Source: Piscinibacter sp. (lineage in GTDB: Bacteria; Pseudomonadota; Gammaproteobacteria; Burkholderiales; Burkholderiaceae_C). Taken from it: 64,000 nucleotides of DNA. The position numbers were made by a program, and so were the translations under genes. A model generated the notes under the pieces. The model worked only from the letters and a program-made list of their open reading frames with translations. It did not search any database and was not told the origin of the DNA. The stretch is from assembly GCA_017983795.1 (NCBI GenBank), contig JAGOAS010000016.1:38652-102651 (forward strand), written 5' to 3'. Positions 35,469 to 43,881 of this stretch are shown in pieces; position 1 is the stretch's first letter; every line of letters starts with the position of its first letter.

Positions 35469-35570
35469 CATCGGCGCCGAACTGGCGGCGTTTCGCGCCG
35501 CTATTCGAGCGACCCCGCGCCGCGCGGCTGCCGAAGAATTCGTCTGACAGGCCAAACCTCGAGAGGGGCC

Positions 35571-35598
35571 TGAAGTCGCCGGTCGAGTGATCCGGCAA
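35571..35598 (+). promoter_or_regulatory. Probable weaker sigma-28 promoter of the second flagellin gene
   Basis: TGAAGTCG (35571-35578), a 12-base spacer and TCCGGCAA (35591-35598). Spacing is the same as for copy 1, but both boxes are further from consensus, so weaker expression is likely. The leader would be only about 20 bases. Confidence 0.55.
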
Positions 35599-35625
35599 GA
35601 CAACGGATCCTTCAGGAGTGCATTC

Positions 35626-36432
35626 ATGCCGCAGACCATCAACACCAACGTTTCGTCGCTCAACGCGCAGCGGAACCTGAACACCTCGCAGAGTTCCCTG
35701 GCGACCTCGATGCAGCGCCTGTCCTCGGGCCTGCGCGTCAACTCGGCCAAGGACGACGCCGCCGGCCTGGCGATCGCCGACCGCATGAACTCGCAGATCC
35801 GCGGCATCAACGTCGCGATCCGCAACGCCAACGACGGCATCTCGCTGGCGCAGACCGCCGAAGGCGCGTTGGCCACCGTCACCGACGTGCTGCAGCGCAT
35901 GCGCGAATTGTCGATCCAGGCGCAGAACGGCTCCAACGGCAGCGGCGACCGCGCCAACCTCGACACCGAATTCCAGCAGCTGTCGGCGGAAATCACCCGC
36001 ATCGCGCAGCAGACCAAGTTCAACGGCACGGCCATCGTCGGCTCGGGCGCCGGCGCACAGACCTTCCAGGTCGGCGCCAACAACGGCGACACGATGACCA
36101 TCACCACCTCGACGGTGGCGACGGTGACCGGCAACATCCTGACCGCCGGCGCGGCCTCGACCGCGGTGGCCGCGATCGACGCGCAGCTCGACGCGATCAC
36201 CACCAGCCGCGCCACCTACGGCGCCGCGATGAGCCGCTTCGAGTTCGCCATCAGCAACCTGCAGATCACCGGCGAGAACCAGAGCGCCGCGCGCGGCCGC
36301 ATCATGGATGCGGACTTCGCGGCCGAGACCGCCAACCTGTCGCGCTCGCAGATCCTGCAGCAGGCCGGCACGGCGATGGTGGCGCAGGCCAACCAGGTGC
36401 CGCAGCAGGTGCTGCAGCTGCTGAAGGGCTGA
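35626..36432 (+). CDS. fliC: Flagellin FliC, copy 2
   Basis: A 268-residue flagellin, nearly the same as copy 1 in both conserved ends ([34 protein letters not shown]). It differs mostly in the middle 50 residues and in the last residues (QLLKG against SLLR). The ATG at 35626 follows AGGAG at a normal distance; the open frame further upstream is the promoter. It is likely a minor filament protein because its sigma-28 site is weaker. The copies arose by tandem duplication. Confidence 0.95.
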   Translation: MPQTINTNVSSLNAQRNLNTSQSSLATSMQRLSSGLRVNSAKDDAAGLAIADRMNSQIRGINVAIRNANDGISLAQTAEGALATVTDVLQRMRELSIQAQNGSNGSGDRANLDTEFQQLSAEITRIAQQTKFNGTAIVGSGAGAQTFQVGANNGDTMTITTSTVATVTGNILTAGAASTAVAAIDAQLDAITTSRATYGAAMSRFEFAISNLQITGENQSAARGRIMDADFAAETANLSRSQILQQAGTAMVAQANQVPQQVLQLLKG

Positions 36433-36454
36433 ACGTTTCGTCACGCAGCGCGGC

Positions 36455-36481
36455 TCAAGTCCGGGCCGCGGCCGCCGAAAG
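36455..36481 (+). promoter_or_regulatory. Sigma-28 promoter of fliD
   Basis: TCAAGTCC (36455-36462), an 11-base spacer, then GCCGAAAG (36474-36481). It lies between fliC copy 2 and fliD, with the fliD ATG 67 bases further on. Confidence 0.65.
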
Positions 36482-36548
36482 CAAGGCGTCGAGCGCCCCG
36501 CGAGGATCAGGCGCCGGCGCCTTCGTCATTTCCTGAAAGGCAGACCCC

Positions 36549-37925
36549 ATGGCCACCATCAGTTCGCTCGGCGTCGGCAGCGGGATCGACGCGAGCTCGA
36601 TCATCACGCAGCTGATGGCCATCGAGAAGCAGCCGCTGACCAACCTGCAGAGCGCCGGATCGAAGATCCAGACGCAGATCTCCGAGGTCGGCAAGATCAA
36701 GAGCGCGGTGTCGACCCTCAACGATGCCGCCGCCAAGCTCGCCTCCAGCGACTTCTGGAAGACGACCACCGGCAGCTCCTCGTCGAGCGCGGTGAGCATC
36801 ACCACCAGCAGCAGCGCGAGCGCCGCCGGCTACAGCGTGCAGGTGAGCAGCCTGGCCAGGGCGCAGACCATCGCCGCGCCGGCGGTGGCCTCGAGCACGG
36901 CCACGCTCGGCGCGGGCACGCTGACCCTCCAGAGCGCGGCCAGCGGCAGCACGCCGGTGGCGGTCACGATCGAAGCGACCGACACGCTGGCGGCGATCCG
37001 CGACAAGATCAACTCGGCCGGCGCCGGCGTGACCGCCAGCATCCTCAACGACGGCAGCGGCGCGCGCCTGATGATGCGCTCCAACAGCACCGGGCTGGCC
37101 AACGCCTTCAGCACCACGGTCAGCGGCACGGGGCTGGACGGCCTCGCCTTCGACGCGGGCAGCGGCACCGGCGGCGCGACACTCTCGCAGGCGGCCGCCG
37201 ACGCCGCCGCGACCATCAACAACCTGCCGATCACTTCGGCGAGCAACACGCTGACCGACGTGCTCGACGGCGTGACGCTGACGCTCAACGCCGAGACCAT
37301 CGATGCGGTGACGGTGTCGGTCGCGGCCGACACCGAGACGCTGAAGAAGAAGATCGAGGACTTCGCCACCGCCTACTCGGCGCTGGCGGCGCTCATCAAG
37401 ACCGACACCAAGTACGACGCCACGACCAAGAAGGCCGGCGTGCTGCAGGGCGACAGCTCGATCGTCGGCGTGCAGAACCAGCTGCGCTCGCTGCTCGGCT
37501 CGAGCAGCGGCGCCTCGGCCACCTACGCGCGGCTGTCGGACATCGGCCTGGAAATGCAGCAGGACGGCAGCCTGAGCGTCAACAGCACCAGGCTCGACAA
37601 GGCGCTGGCCAACCTGCCCGAGATCGCCAAGCTGTTCTCCAACTCGAGCCTCACCGACGCCTCGCTGGACGGCTTCGGCAAGCGCCTGCGCACGCTGACC
37701 AGCGGCATGATCGGCATCGACGGCGGCATCAGCTCGCGCAGCCAGGCGCTTTCCGACAAGCTCAAGCGCAACCAGGACGACCAGGAGCGCATGCAGACGC
37801 GCCTGGACCAGACGCAGAAGCGCCTGGAGAAGCAGTACAGCGCGCTGGACAAGCAGATGGCCTCTCTGAACAGCCTGAGCAGCTACGTGACGCAGCAGGT
37901 CGCGGCCTGGAACAAGAGCGGCTGA
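36549..37925 (+). CDS. fliD: Flagellar filament cap protein FliD (HAP2)
   Basis: FliD caps the filament and folds incoming flagellin. The 458-residue protein has the family start ISSLGVGSGIDASSIITQLM. Its coiled-coil ends lie at residues about 30-70 and about 395-455, the latter ending LNSLSSYVTQQVAAWNKSG. The middle (about 75-330) is Ser/Thr/Ala-rich. It follows the flagellin genes and has its own sigma-28 site. It precedes fliS and fliT, its chaperone partner. Confidence 0.95.
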   Translation: MATISSLGVGSGIDASSIITQLMAIEKQPLTNLQSAGSKIQTQISEVGKIKSAVSTLNDAAAKLASSDFWKTTTGSSSSSAVSITTSSSASAAGYSVQVSSLARAQTIAAPAVASSTATLGAGTLTLQSAASGSTPVAVTIEATDTLAAIRDKINSAGAGVTASILNDGSGARLMMRSNSTGLANAFSTTVSGTGLDGLAFDAGSGTGGATLSQAAADAAATINNLPITSASNTLTDVLDGVTLTLNAETIDAVTVSVAADTETLKKKIEDFATAYSALAALIKTDTKYDATTKKAGVLQGDSSIVGVQNQLRSLLGSSSGASATYARLSDIGLEMQQDGSLSVNSTRLDKALANLPEIAKLFSNSSLTDASLDGFGKRLRTLTSGMIGIDGGISSRSQALSDKLKRNQDDQERMQTRLDQTQKRLEKQYSALDKQMASLNSLSSYVTQQVAAWNKSG

Positions 37926-37955
37926 AGCCCGCCTCTTTTCGCGCGCGGCGACATC

Positions 37956-37982
37956 TCAAGTCGTTTCAGCGCGGGCCGATAT
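37956..37982 (+). promoter_or_regulatory. Sigma-28 promoter of fliS
   Basis: TCAAGTCG (37956-37963), an 11-base spacer and GCCGATAT (37975-37982), the best match after motAB. The fliS ATG is at 38016. It gives the chaperone genes fliS and fliT a late promoter separate from fliD. Confidence 0.75.
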
Positions 37983-38015
37983 TGAAGGCACACGCCACTG
38001 CACGAGCCCCACGCC

Positions 38016-38447
38016 ATGTTCGCAGCCACCAACGCTTCGCCGCGCGCCCTGCACTCGCTGGCCAACGCCTACCAGCAGATCGGCCTGGAGACGGCGACCA
38101 CGAACGCCACGCCGCACAAGCTGATCGAGCTGCTCTTCGAGGGCTTCGCCGACGCCGTGGCGCGTGCCCGCGGCGCGCTGCTGGGCCGCCAGATCGAGGC
38201 CAAGGGCCGCGCCATCGGGCACGCCGCTCGCATCGTCGAGGAAGGCCTGAAGGCGGGACTGAACCAGAAGGACGGCGGCCGCATCGCCGCCGACCTGGAC
38301 GCGCTCTACGCCTACATCGGCGTGCGGCTGACCTACGCGAACCTGCACAACGACCTGGATGCGCTCGACGAGTGCGCGCGCCTGATGGAGCCGGTGCGCA
38401 GCGCGTGGGCCGCGATCGGCCCGCAAGTGACGGCCAAGGCGCAGTGA
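38016..38447 (+). CDS. fliS: Flagellin export chaperone FliS
   Basis: FliS binds the C-terminal D0 helix of flagellin and keeps it unfolded until export. The 143-residue helical protein has the typical LANAYQQIGLETATTNATPH and KLIELLFEGFADAVARARGA, and later DLDALYAYIGVRLTYANLHN. Length is normal for the family. fliT follows after 14 bases. Confidence 0.94.
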   Translation: MFAATNASPRALHSLANAYQQIGLETATTNATPHKLIELLFEGFADAVARARGALLGRQIEAKGRAIGHAARIVEEGLKAGLNQKDGGRIAADLDALYAYIGVRLTYANLHNDLDALDECARLMEPVRSAWAAIGPQVTAKAQ

Positions 38448-38461
38448 ACGGCGCGCCCTCG

Positions 38462-38785
38462 ATGAACACGAACAAGACCCACACCATGCCGTCGCAACTG
38501 CTCAGCTACTACGAGGCCATCGAGAAGGCCAGCCAGGACATGCTGGACGCCGCCCGCAGCGGCAACTGGGATACGGTGGTCAAGCTCGAAGGCGCCTGCG
38601 CGCTGCTGATCTCGCAGCTCAAGCACGCCGCCACGCGCCAGAACCTGGCCAGCGAGGAGGCGCAGCTCAAGTCGCGCATCATGCAGCGCATCCTCGTCAA
38701 CGACGCCGAGATCCGCCATCTCGCCGAACCCTGGCTGGACCAGCTCGACGAGCTGCTCGCCGGCCGCACCAAGACCGTCCACTGA
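38462..38785 (+). CDS. fliT: Flagellar chaperone FliT
   Basis: A small (107 residues) helical protein in the fliT position. In known systems FliT binds FliD and, when free, inhibits FlhDC. The visible pattern LLSYYEAIEKASQDMLDAAR, WDTVVKLEGACALLISQLK and ILVNDAEIRHLAEPWLDQL fits the family, which is poorly conserved. The ATG at 38486 is an alternative start. Confidence 0.85.
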   Translation: MNTNKTHTMPSQLLSYYEAIEKASQDMLDAARSGNWDTVVKLEGACALLISQLKHAATRQNLASEEAQLKSRIMQRILVNDAEIRHLAEPWLDQLDELLAGRTKTVH

Positions 38786-38804
38786 CCCGCCCCGGGACAT
38801 CGAC

Positions 38805-39563
38805 ATGGAAACCCTGCCGATGCCGCTGGAGTCGCTGTCCGCCAGCAATGGCGGGCTGGACGAGTTCCGCATCACCGCGCCGCGCGAGATCGTCGCGCTG
38901 CTCAAGCAGTTCCAGGACGGCAATCTGCTGCTCAACCTGAACGGCAGCAACGGCGCGATGCTCTCCACCACGCTGTGGTCGCTCGACCCGACGCGCGGCC
39001 AGCTCAGCTTCAGCGCCGATGCGCTCGCGCCGATGACGCAGCGCCTGGTCGAGTGCGACGAGGCGGTGGCGGTGGGCTACCTCGACAGCATCAAGGTGCA
39101 GTTCGACGTGCAGGGCCTCGTGCTCGTGCGCGGCGTGGGCGGCAGCGCGATCAGCGCGCGGCTGCCGCGCGAGCTGTTCCGCTTCCAGCGCCGCAACTCC
39201 TTCCGCGTGCGCCCGCTGCTGCGCAGCTCGCCGGTGGCGCGCGTGCGCCACCCGGTGATCGCCGAGATGCAGCTGGCGCTGCGCGTGATCGACGTGTCGA
39301 TCGGCGGCTGCGCGCTGTTCCTGCCCGAGGACGTGCCGGCCATGCAGCCCGGCATGGTGATGAACCAGGTGCAGATCGACCTCGACGCCGACACGCGCAT
39401 CGTCGCCAACGTGCGGCTGCAGCACGTCAGCGTGCTCAACCCGGAAGCCAAGGGCGCCCGGCTGGGCTGCGAGTTCGTGCAGCTCGGCAAGGATGCCGAG
39501 CGCGCGCTGCAGCGCTTCATCGACCAGACGCAGAAGCGGCGCCGGCTCATGTCGCTGGACTGA
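38805..39563 (+). CDS. ycgR: YcgR/FlgZ-type flagellar brake protein (PilZ domain)
   Basis: This protein binds cyclic di-GMP and slows the motor. The 252-residue protein has the YcgR N-terminal domain (FRITAPREIVALLKQFQDGN to about residue 105) and a PilZ domain. The PilZ domain has the RxxxR loop in FQRRNSFRV (about 126-134) and DVSIGG (about 164-169), both needed for c-di-GMP. It is placed between fliT and the 92-residue unknown gene. The HD-GYP gene near 62 kb, which would lower c-di-GMP, carries the same class of promoter as the flagellar genes. Confidence 0.9.
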   Translation: METLPMPLESLSASNGGLDEFRITAPREIVALLKQFQDGNLLLNLNGSNGAMLSTTLWSLDPTRGQLSFSADALAPMTQRLVECDEAVAVGYLDSIKVQFDVQGLVLVRGVGGSAISARLPRELFRFQRRNSFRVRPLLRSSPVARVRHPVIAEMQLALRVIDVSIGGCALFLPEDVPAMQPGMVMNQVQIDLDADTRIVANVRLQHVSVLNPEAKGARLGCEFVQLGKDAERALQRFIDQTQKRRRLMSLD

Positions 39564-39615
39564 CGCTCGAAGCGGCAATCGTTCACACCGCGTTACAACC
39601 GCGGCAATTTCACCC

Positions 39616-39642
39616 TCAAGTTCGCCGATCGGATGCCGAAGC
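39616..39642 (+). promoter_or_regulatory. Sigma-28-like promoter of the 92-residue unknown gene
   Basis: TCAAGTTC (39616-39623), an 11-base spacer and GCCGAAGC (39635-39642). The ATG at 39680 follows, with ACAGGAG (39667-39673) as ribosome site. The match and spacing are like those of fliD. Confidence 0.6.
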
Positions 39643-39679
39643 TCCTGTCACGGGGAATTTCGCCCGACAGGAGCGCATC

Positions 39680-39958
39680 ATGAGCGTGAACCACGTCGCT
39701 GGCGTCGGCCGCGTCGTGCTGCCGACGACTTCCGGCAGGACGGCCGACCAGGCTGGCACCAAGTCTTCCACCGAGGCCGACACGGCCGCGTCGAACTCCG
39801 CATCGCTGATCGAGATCGACGAGACCACACAGTTGCCCAAGGCGCCGCGCTTTCCGTGGCTGAGCCGGCTCGCGCGCGAGCTGGAGCCTGCTTCCAAGCA
39901 GCCCTCGCCTTACGGCTCGGTGCCGTTGCTGGGCGAGAAGCTCGACAAGCAGGCCTAG
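39680..39958 (+). CDS. Small protein of unknown function with a sigma-28-type promoter
   Basis: A 92-residue protein that I do not recognise. It has no signal peptide or membrane segment. The first half is Ser/Thr/Ala-rich and probably unstructured (VLPTTSGRTADQAG, ADTAASNSASLIEID). The second half is basic and Pro/Leu-rich (QLPKAPRFPWLSRLARELEP). A strong ribosome site and a FliA-type promoter support that it is real. Its stop overlaps the fliE stop on the other strand (CTAG at 39955-39958). It could be an exported late flagellar substrate or a regulator; nothing in the sequence decides. Confidence 0.6.
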   Translation: MSVNHVAGVGRVVLPTTSGRTADQAGTKSSTEADTAASNSASLIEIDETTQLPKAPRFPWLSRLARELEPASKQPSPYGSVPLLGEKLDKQA

Positions 39959-40278
39959 ACCTGCATGTTCATGATCTCGCTGTAGGCCGAAACCAGGCGG
40001 TTTCGGACCGTCAGCGTGGCCTGGAAGCCGATCTGCGCCTTCTGCATGGCCACCATCGTCTCTTCCAGGCTGACGTCCGGGTTGCCCAGCTGCACCTCGC
40101 GCTGCAGTGCCGTGGCCTGGTTCTGCGCGTTGCTCACCGAGCCCAGCGCCTGGGTCAGCGCAGCCTGGAAGCCGCCACCCTCGACCTTGCCGGCTGATTT
40201 CAGCGGCTGGCCGTTGGTTGCCAGGCCGGCACGGGCGGCCGCCTGGGCGAAATCGAAGGGTTTCAGGTTGACGTTCAT
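39955..40278 (-). CDS. fliE: Flagellar hook-basal body protein FliE
   Basis: FliE links the MS ring to the rod. The 107-residue protein ends with the conserved FliE helix: NPDVSLEETMVAMQKAQIGF, then TVRNRLVSAYSEIMNMQV. It runs opposite to fliF with a 178-base gap that must hold two divergent class 2 promoters. I see no convincing sigma-28 or sigma-54 site in that gap, as expected if FlhDC with sigma-70 acts there. Confidence 0.94.
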   Translation of the reverse strand: MNVNLKPFDFAQAAARAGLATNGQPLKSAGKVEGGGFQAALTQALGSVSNAQNQATALQREVQLGNPDVSLEETMVAMQKAQIGFQATLTVRNRLVSAYSEIMNMQV

Positions 40279-40456
40279 GGCATGCCCTCACCACGGGGGA
40301 GTGCAGTGATCGTAGTCACACCCCGCCACGGCGGAGCGCCGAACTGGCCGCGATTGCCCGGCTTGTTCGCCGCATGCGCGCCCTTCAGTTCCCGAACAAT
40401 CGGTTTCGATGCGGGCGCCTTCGTGCCCGTGACTCGAGTCGACCCGCTGAACTGAC

Positions 40457-42142
40457 ATGGACAACGCCGTCGTTCCCGCCCGCGCCAACGCCAACGCCGC
40501 CGCCCTGCCGATGGTCGAGCCCGCCGGTTTCGGCGCCCGCGTCGCGGCCATGCCGATGAAGACCAAGCTGATGTTCGGCCTCGGCCTGGCCGGCCTCGCC
40601 GCGCTCGCCGTCGCGATGACGATGTGGAGCAGCCAGGGTGACTACAAGGTGCTGTACGCCAACCTGTCCGACAAGGATGGCGGCGCCATCATCGCCCAGC
40701 TCTCTCAGATGAACGTGCCCTACCGGCACGCCGACGGCGGCGCGGCCATCCTGGTGCCGGCATCCAAGGTGCACGACGCGCGCCTCAAGCTGGCCGCCGC
40801 CGGCCTGCCCAAGGGCTCGGTGGTCGGCTACGAGCTGATGGACGGCGCGCGCTTCGGCCAGACGCAGTTCCAGGAACGCCTGACCTTCCAGCGCGGCCTG
40901 GAGGGTGAGCTGACGCGCTCCATCACCGCGCTGGCCGCGGTGCAGAACGCCCGCGTGCACCTGGCGCTGCCCAACCAGAACGGTTTTTTCCGCGAGCAGC
41001 AGAAGCCCACCGCCTCGGTGATGCTGACGCTCTACCCCGGCCGCACGCTGGAGCGCGCGCAGATCGCCGGCATCGTGCACCTGGTGTCGTCCAGCGTGCC
41101 CGAGATGAACCCCAAGGCGGTGAGCGTGCTCGACCAGACCGGCGCGCTGCTCACCGGCGATCAGGCCAACCCGCAGGCCGGGCTGGACGCGCAGCAGCTG
41201 CAGTATGTGGCGCAGGTCGAGAGCGGCTACCAGAAGCGCATCTTCGAACTGCTCGAGCCGCTGGTGGGCCGCGACAACCTGCGCGCCACCGTCACCGCCG
41301 ACGTCGATTTCTCGCAGAGCGAAGCCACCTCGGAGGAGTTCTCGCCCAACCAGGGCAAGGACGCCACGGTGGCGATCCGCAGCCAGCAGGTCAGCGAGAG
41401 CAGCGGCAGCACGGGCGGCGCGCCTTCCGGCGTGCCCGGCGCGGCCTCCAACCAGCCGCCGGTGCCGGCCACCGCGCCGGTGAGCGGCTCGCCCGGCGCG
41501 CTGCAGGGTGCGCAGTCGGGCGGCAACAGCAACAACCGCCACGACGCGACCACCAACTACGAGATCGACAAGACCGTACGCGTGACGCGCAATGCCACCG
41601 GCGCCATCAAGCGCCTGAACGCCGCCGTGGTGGTGAACCACCGCAGCAGCACCGACGCCAAGGGCAAGACCAGCACCACGCCGCTGAGCAGCGACGAGAT
41701 CGCCAAGCTCACCGCGCTGGTGCAGGAGAGCATCGGCTTCAAGCAGGAGCGCGGCGACTCGGTGAAGGTGATCAACGCGCCCTTCAAGGTCGAGAAGATC
41801 GAGAAGGTCGACATCCCGCTGTGGAAGCAGCCCGAGATCATCGACATGCTGCGCGCCGCCGCGGTGCCGGCCGGGCTGGCGCTGATCGCCCTGATCGTCT
41901 TCTTCGGGATGATCCGCCCGGCGATGAAGGCCGCGCTCGCGCCGCCGCCGCCGCCCGCGCCCGGCCAGCAGCTCAGCGCCGTGGTCGACGACGACAACCT
42001 GCTGCCCGGCGCCGCCGGTGCGCCCGCGCTGCCCGCGCCCAAGAGCAACGAACACCTCGACGCCGCGCGCGCCCTGGCCAAGGAGAACCCCGCGGCCGTG
42101 GCGAACATCGTGCGCGGCTGGGTCAGTGGCGAAGCCGCCTGA
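40457..42142 (+). CDS. fliF: Flagellar MS-ring protein FliF
   Basis: FliF forms the inner-membrane MS ring on which the motor is built. The 561-residue protein has two membrane helices (about 37-57 and 470-492). Between them lies the ring-building domain with VLYANLSDKDGGAIIAQL, ASVMLTLYPGRTLERAQIAG and NYEIDKTVRVTRNATGAIKR. The C-terminal tail ENPAAVANIVRGWVSGEAA binds FliG. It starts the fliFGHIJK operon and is followed after 15 bases by fliG. Confidence 0.96.
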   Translation: MDNAVVPARANANAAALPMVEPAGFGARVAAMPMKTKLMFGLGLAGLAALAVAMTMWSSQGDYKVLYANLSDKDGGAIIAQLSQMNVPYRHADGGAAILVPASKVHDARLKLAAAGLPKGSVVGYELMDGARFGQTQFQERLTFQRGLEGELTRSITALAAVQNARVHLALPNQNGFFREQQKPTASVMLTLYPGRTLERAQIAGIVHLVSSSVPEMNPKAVSVLDQTGALLTGDQANPQAGLDAQQLQYVAQVESGYQKRIFELLEPLVGRDNLRATVTADVDFSQSEATSEEFSPNQGKDATVAIRSQQVSESSGSTGGAPSGVPGAASNQPPVPATAPVSGSPGALQGAQSGGNSNNRHDATTNYEIDKTVRVTRNATGAIKRLNAAVVVNHRSSTDAKGKTSTTPLSSDEIAKLTALVQESIGFKQERGDSVKVINAPFKVEKIEKVDIPLWKQPEIIDMLRAAAVPAGLALIALIVFFGMIRPAMKAALAPPPPPAPGQQLSAVVDDDNLLPGAAGAPALPAPKSNEHLDAARALAKENPAAVANIVRGWVSGEAA

Positions 42143-42157
42143 CGAGAGAACCGGACC

Positions 42158-43153
42158 ATGGATGACCAGGGCATCGAAGACGCCGCCATATTGCTGATGT
42201 CGCTCGGCGAGGAGGAAGCCGCCGAGGTCTTCAAGCATCTCGCGCCCAAGGAAGTGCAGCGCCTGGGCGAGACCATCGCCAAGCTCAAGACCATCCCGCG
42301 CGAGCGCGTCGACGGCGTGCTCGACAAGTTCAACGCGCTGGCCGGCGAGCAGAGCATGCTCGTCACCGACACCGACGAGTACGTCAAGAGCGTGCTGCGC
42401 AAGGCGCTCGGCGAGGACAAGGCCAACCTGCTGATCGACCGCATCCTGCAGGGCGCCGACGTCACCGGCATCGAGAGCCTGAAGTGGATGGACGCCGGCT
42501 CGGTGGGCGAGCTGCTGCGCAACGAGCATCCGCAGATCGTCGCGGCCATCCTGGTGCACCTCGATTTCGACCAGGCCGGCTCGGTGCTCAAGACCTTCCC
42601 CGAGCGCCAGCGCAACGAGGTGATGGTGCGCATCGCCACGCTGGACGGCATCCAGCCCTCGGCGCTCAAGGATCTGAATGAAGTGATGAGCAAGGTGCTG
42701 GCCGGCGGCGACCGCCTCAAGAAGGCCTCGCTGGGCGGCGTGAAGACGGCCGCCGAGATGATCAACCTGATGGGCTCGAGCGTCGAGACGGCGGTGCTCG
42801 ACTACATCCGCGAGGTCGACAACGACCTGGCCCAGAAGATCATGGACAACATGTTCACCTTCGACGATCTGGAGAAGATCGACGACAAGGGCATCCAGTC
42901 GCTGCTCAAGGAAGTGCAGAGCGAATCGCTGGTCATCGCATTGAAGGGCGCCACGCCCGAGATGCGCGAGAAGGTGTTCAAGAACATGTCGACGCGCGCG
43001 GCCGAGACGCTGCGCGAGGATCTGGAAGCGCGCGGCCCGGTGCGTGTCTCCGAGGTCGAGGCCGAGCAGAAGGAGATGCTCAAGATCGTGCGCCGCCTGG
43101 CCGACGAAGGCCAGATCGTGCTCGGCGGCGGCGGTGAGGACGAGTTCCTGTGA
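42158..43153 (+). CDS. fliG: Flagellar motor switch protein FliG
   Basis: FliG is the torque-generating rotor protein. The 331-residue protein has the three helical domains: ILLMSLGEEEAAEVFKHLAP, then LRNEHPQIVAAILVHLDFDQ (the EHPQ motif), then the C-terminal motor domain with FTFDDLEKIDDKGIQSLLKE and MREKVFKNMSTRAAETLRED. The charged residues that meet MotA are in the last part. The stop overlaps the fliH start by one base (TGATG). Confidence 0.96.
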   Translation: MDDQGIEDAAILLMSLGEEEAAEVFKHLAPKEVQRLGETIAKLKTIPRERVDGVLDKFNALAGEQSMLVTDTDEYVKSVLRKALGEDKANLLIDRILQGADVTGIESLKWMDAGSVGELLRNEHPQIVAAILVHLDFDQAGSVLKTFPERQRNEVMVRIATLDGIQPSALKDLNEVMSKVLAGGDRLKKASLGGVKTAAEMINLMGSSVETAVLDYIREVDNDLAQKIMDNMFTFDDLEKIDDKGIQSLLKEVQSESLVIALKGATPEMREKVFKNMSTRAAETLREDLEARGPVRVSEVEAEQKEMLKIVRRLADEGQIVLGGGGEDEFL

Positions 43154-43881
43154 TGAGCTCCGCCCGCGACAAATTCAGGCAGGTGCCCCCGCCCCCCGGC
43201 GGCGGCAAGAGCGCGCACGCCTACACCCGCTTCATCCCGCGCGAGGAGCTGTCTTCGTTCGCGGCCTGGACGCCCGGCTCGCTGGGTGGCGAGGCCGAGG
43301 CTGCTGCCGCGGCCGCGGCCGAGCCGCAGAAGAGCCCCGAGGAGCTGCAGGCCGAGGCGCTGCGCGCCGCGCGCCAGGGCGGCTACCACGACGGCTACCG
43401 CGACGGCCTGGCCGCGCTGGAGAGCTTCAAGCAGAGCTTCGCGCAGCAGGCCACCGCGCAGATGGGCGCGTTGATGCAGAGCTACGCGGCGCAGATGGAC
43501 GAGCTGCAGCAGCAGATGGCCGGCGCGCTCGCCGATGCCGCGGTGTCGCTGGCGCGCCAGGTAGTGCGCGGCGAGTTGCGCTCCAATGCGCAGCAGGTGG
43601 CAGTGGTGGCGCAGGAAGCCATCGAGGCGCTGCTGCTGTCGGCACGCCACGTGACGCTGCGCGTGCACCCCGACGACCAGCCGCTGGTGGCGCAAGGCGC
43701 CGCCGAGATCCTGGAAGCGCGCGGCGCGCGCCTGGTGGCCGATGCCGCGGTCACGCGCGGCGGCTGCCTGGTTGAATCCGACATCGGCATCATCGACGCG
43801 AGCATCGAGTCGCGCTGGCGGCGCGCCGCCGCGGCGCTCGGCTCCGAAGCGGCGTGGAGCAGCGAGGAGCCCACGCCATGA
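43153..43881 (+). CDS. fliH: Flagellar export ATPase regulator FliH
   Basis: FliH holds the FliI ATPase at the export gate. The 242-residue protein has a loose N-terminus, a stretch with GxxxG-like spacing ([20 protein letters not shown] near 75-95) and the conserved C-terminal part ([30 protein letters not shown]). The ATG at 43153 overlaps the fliG stop; a GTG one codon earlier is also possible. The stop overlaps the fliI start. Confidence 0.92.
   Translation: MSSARDKFRQVPPPPGGGKSAHAYTRFIPREELSSFAAWTPGSLGGEAEAAAAAAAEPQKSPEELQAEALRAARQGGYHDGYRDGLAALESFKQSFAQQATAQMGALMQSYAAQMDELQQQMAGALADAAVSLARQVVRGELRSNAQQVAVVAQEAIEALLLSARHVTLRVHPDDQPLVAQGAAEILEARGARLVADAAVTRGGCLVESDIGIIDASIESRWRRAAAALGSEAAWSSEEPTP

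Noticed and set aside
40279-40456. Search for a sigma-28 or sigma-54 promoter between fliE and fliF
   Set aside because: No pair of boxes with correct spacing was found. Class 2 promoters under FlhDC are expected here but cannot be placed by eye.
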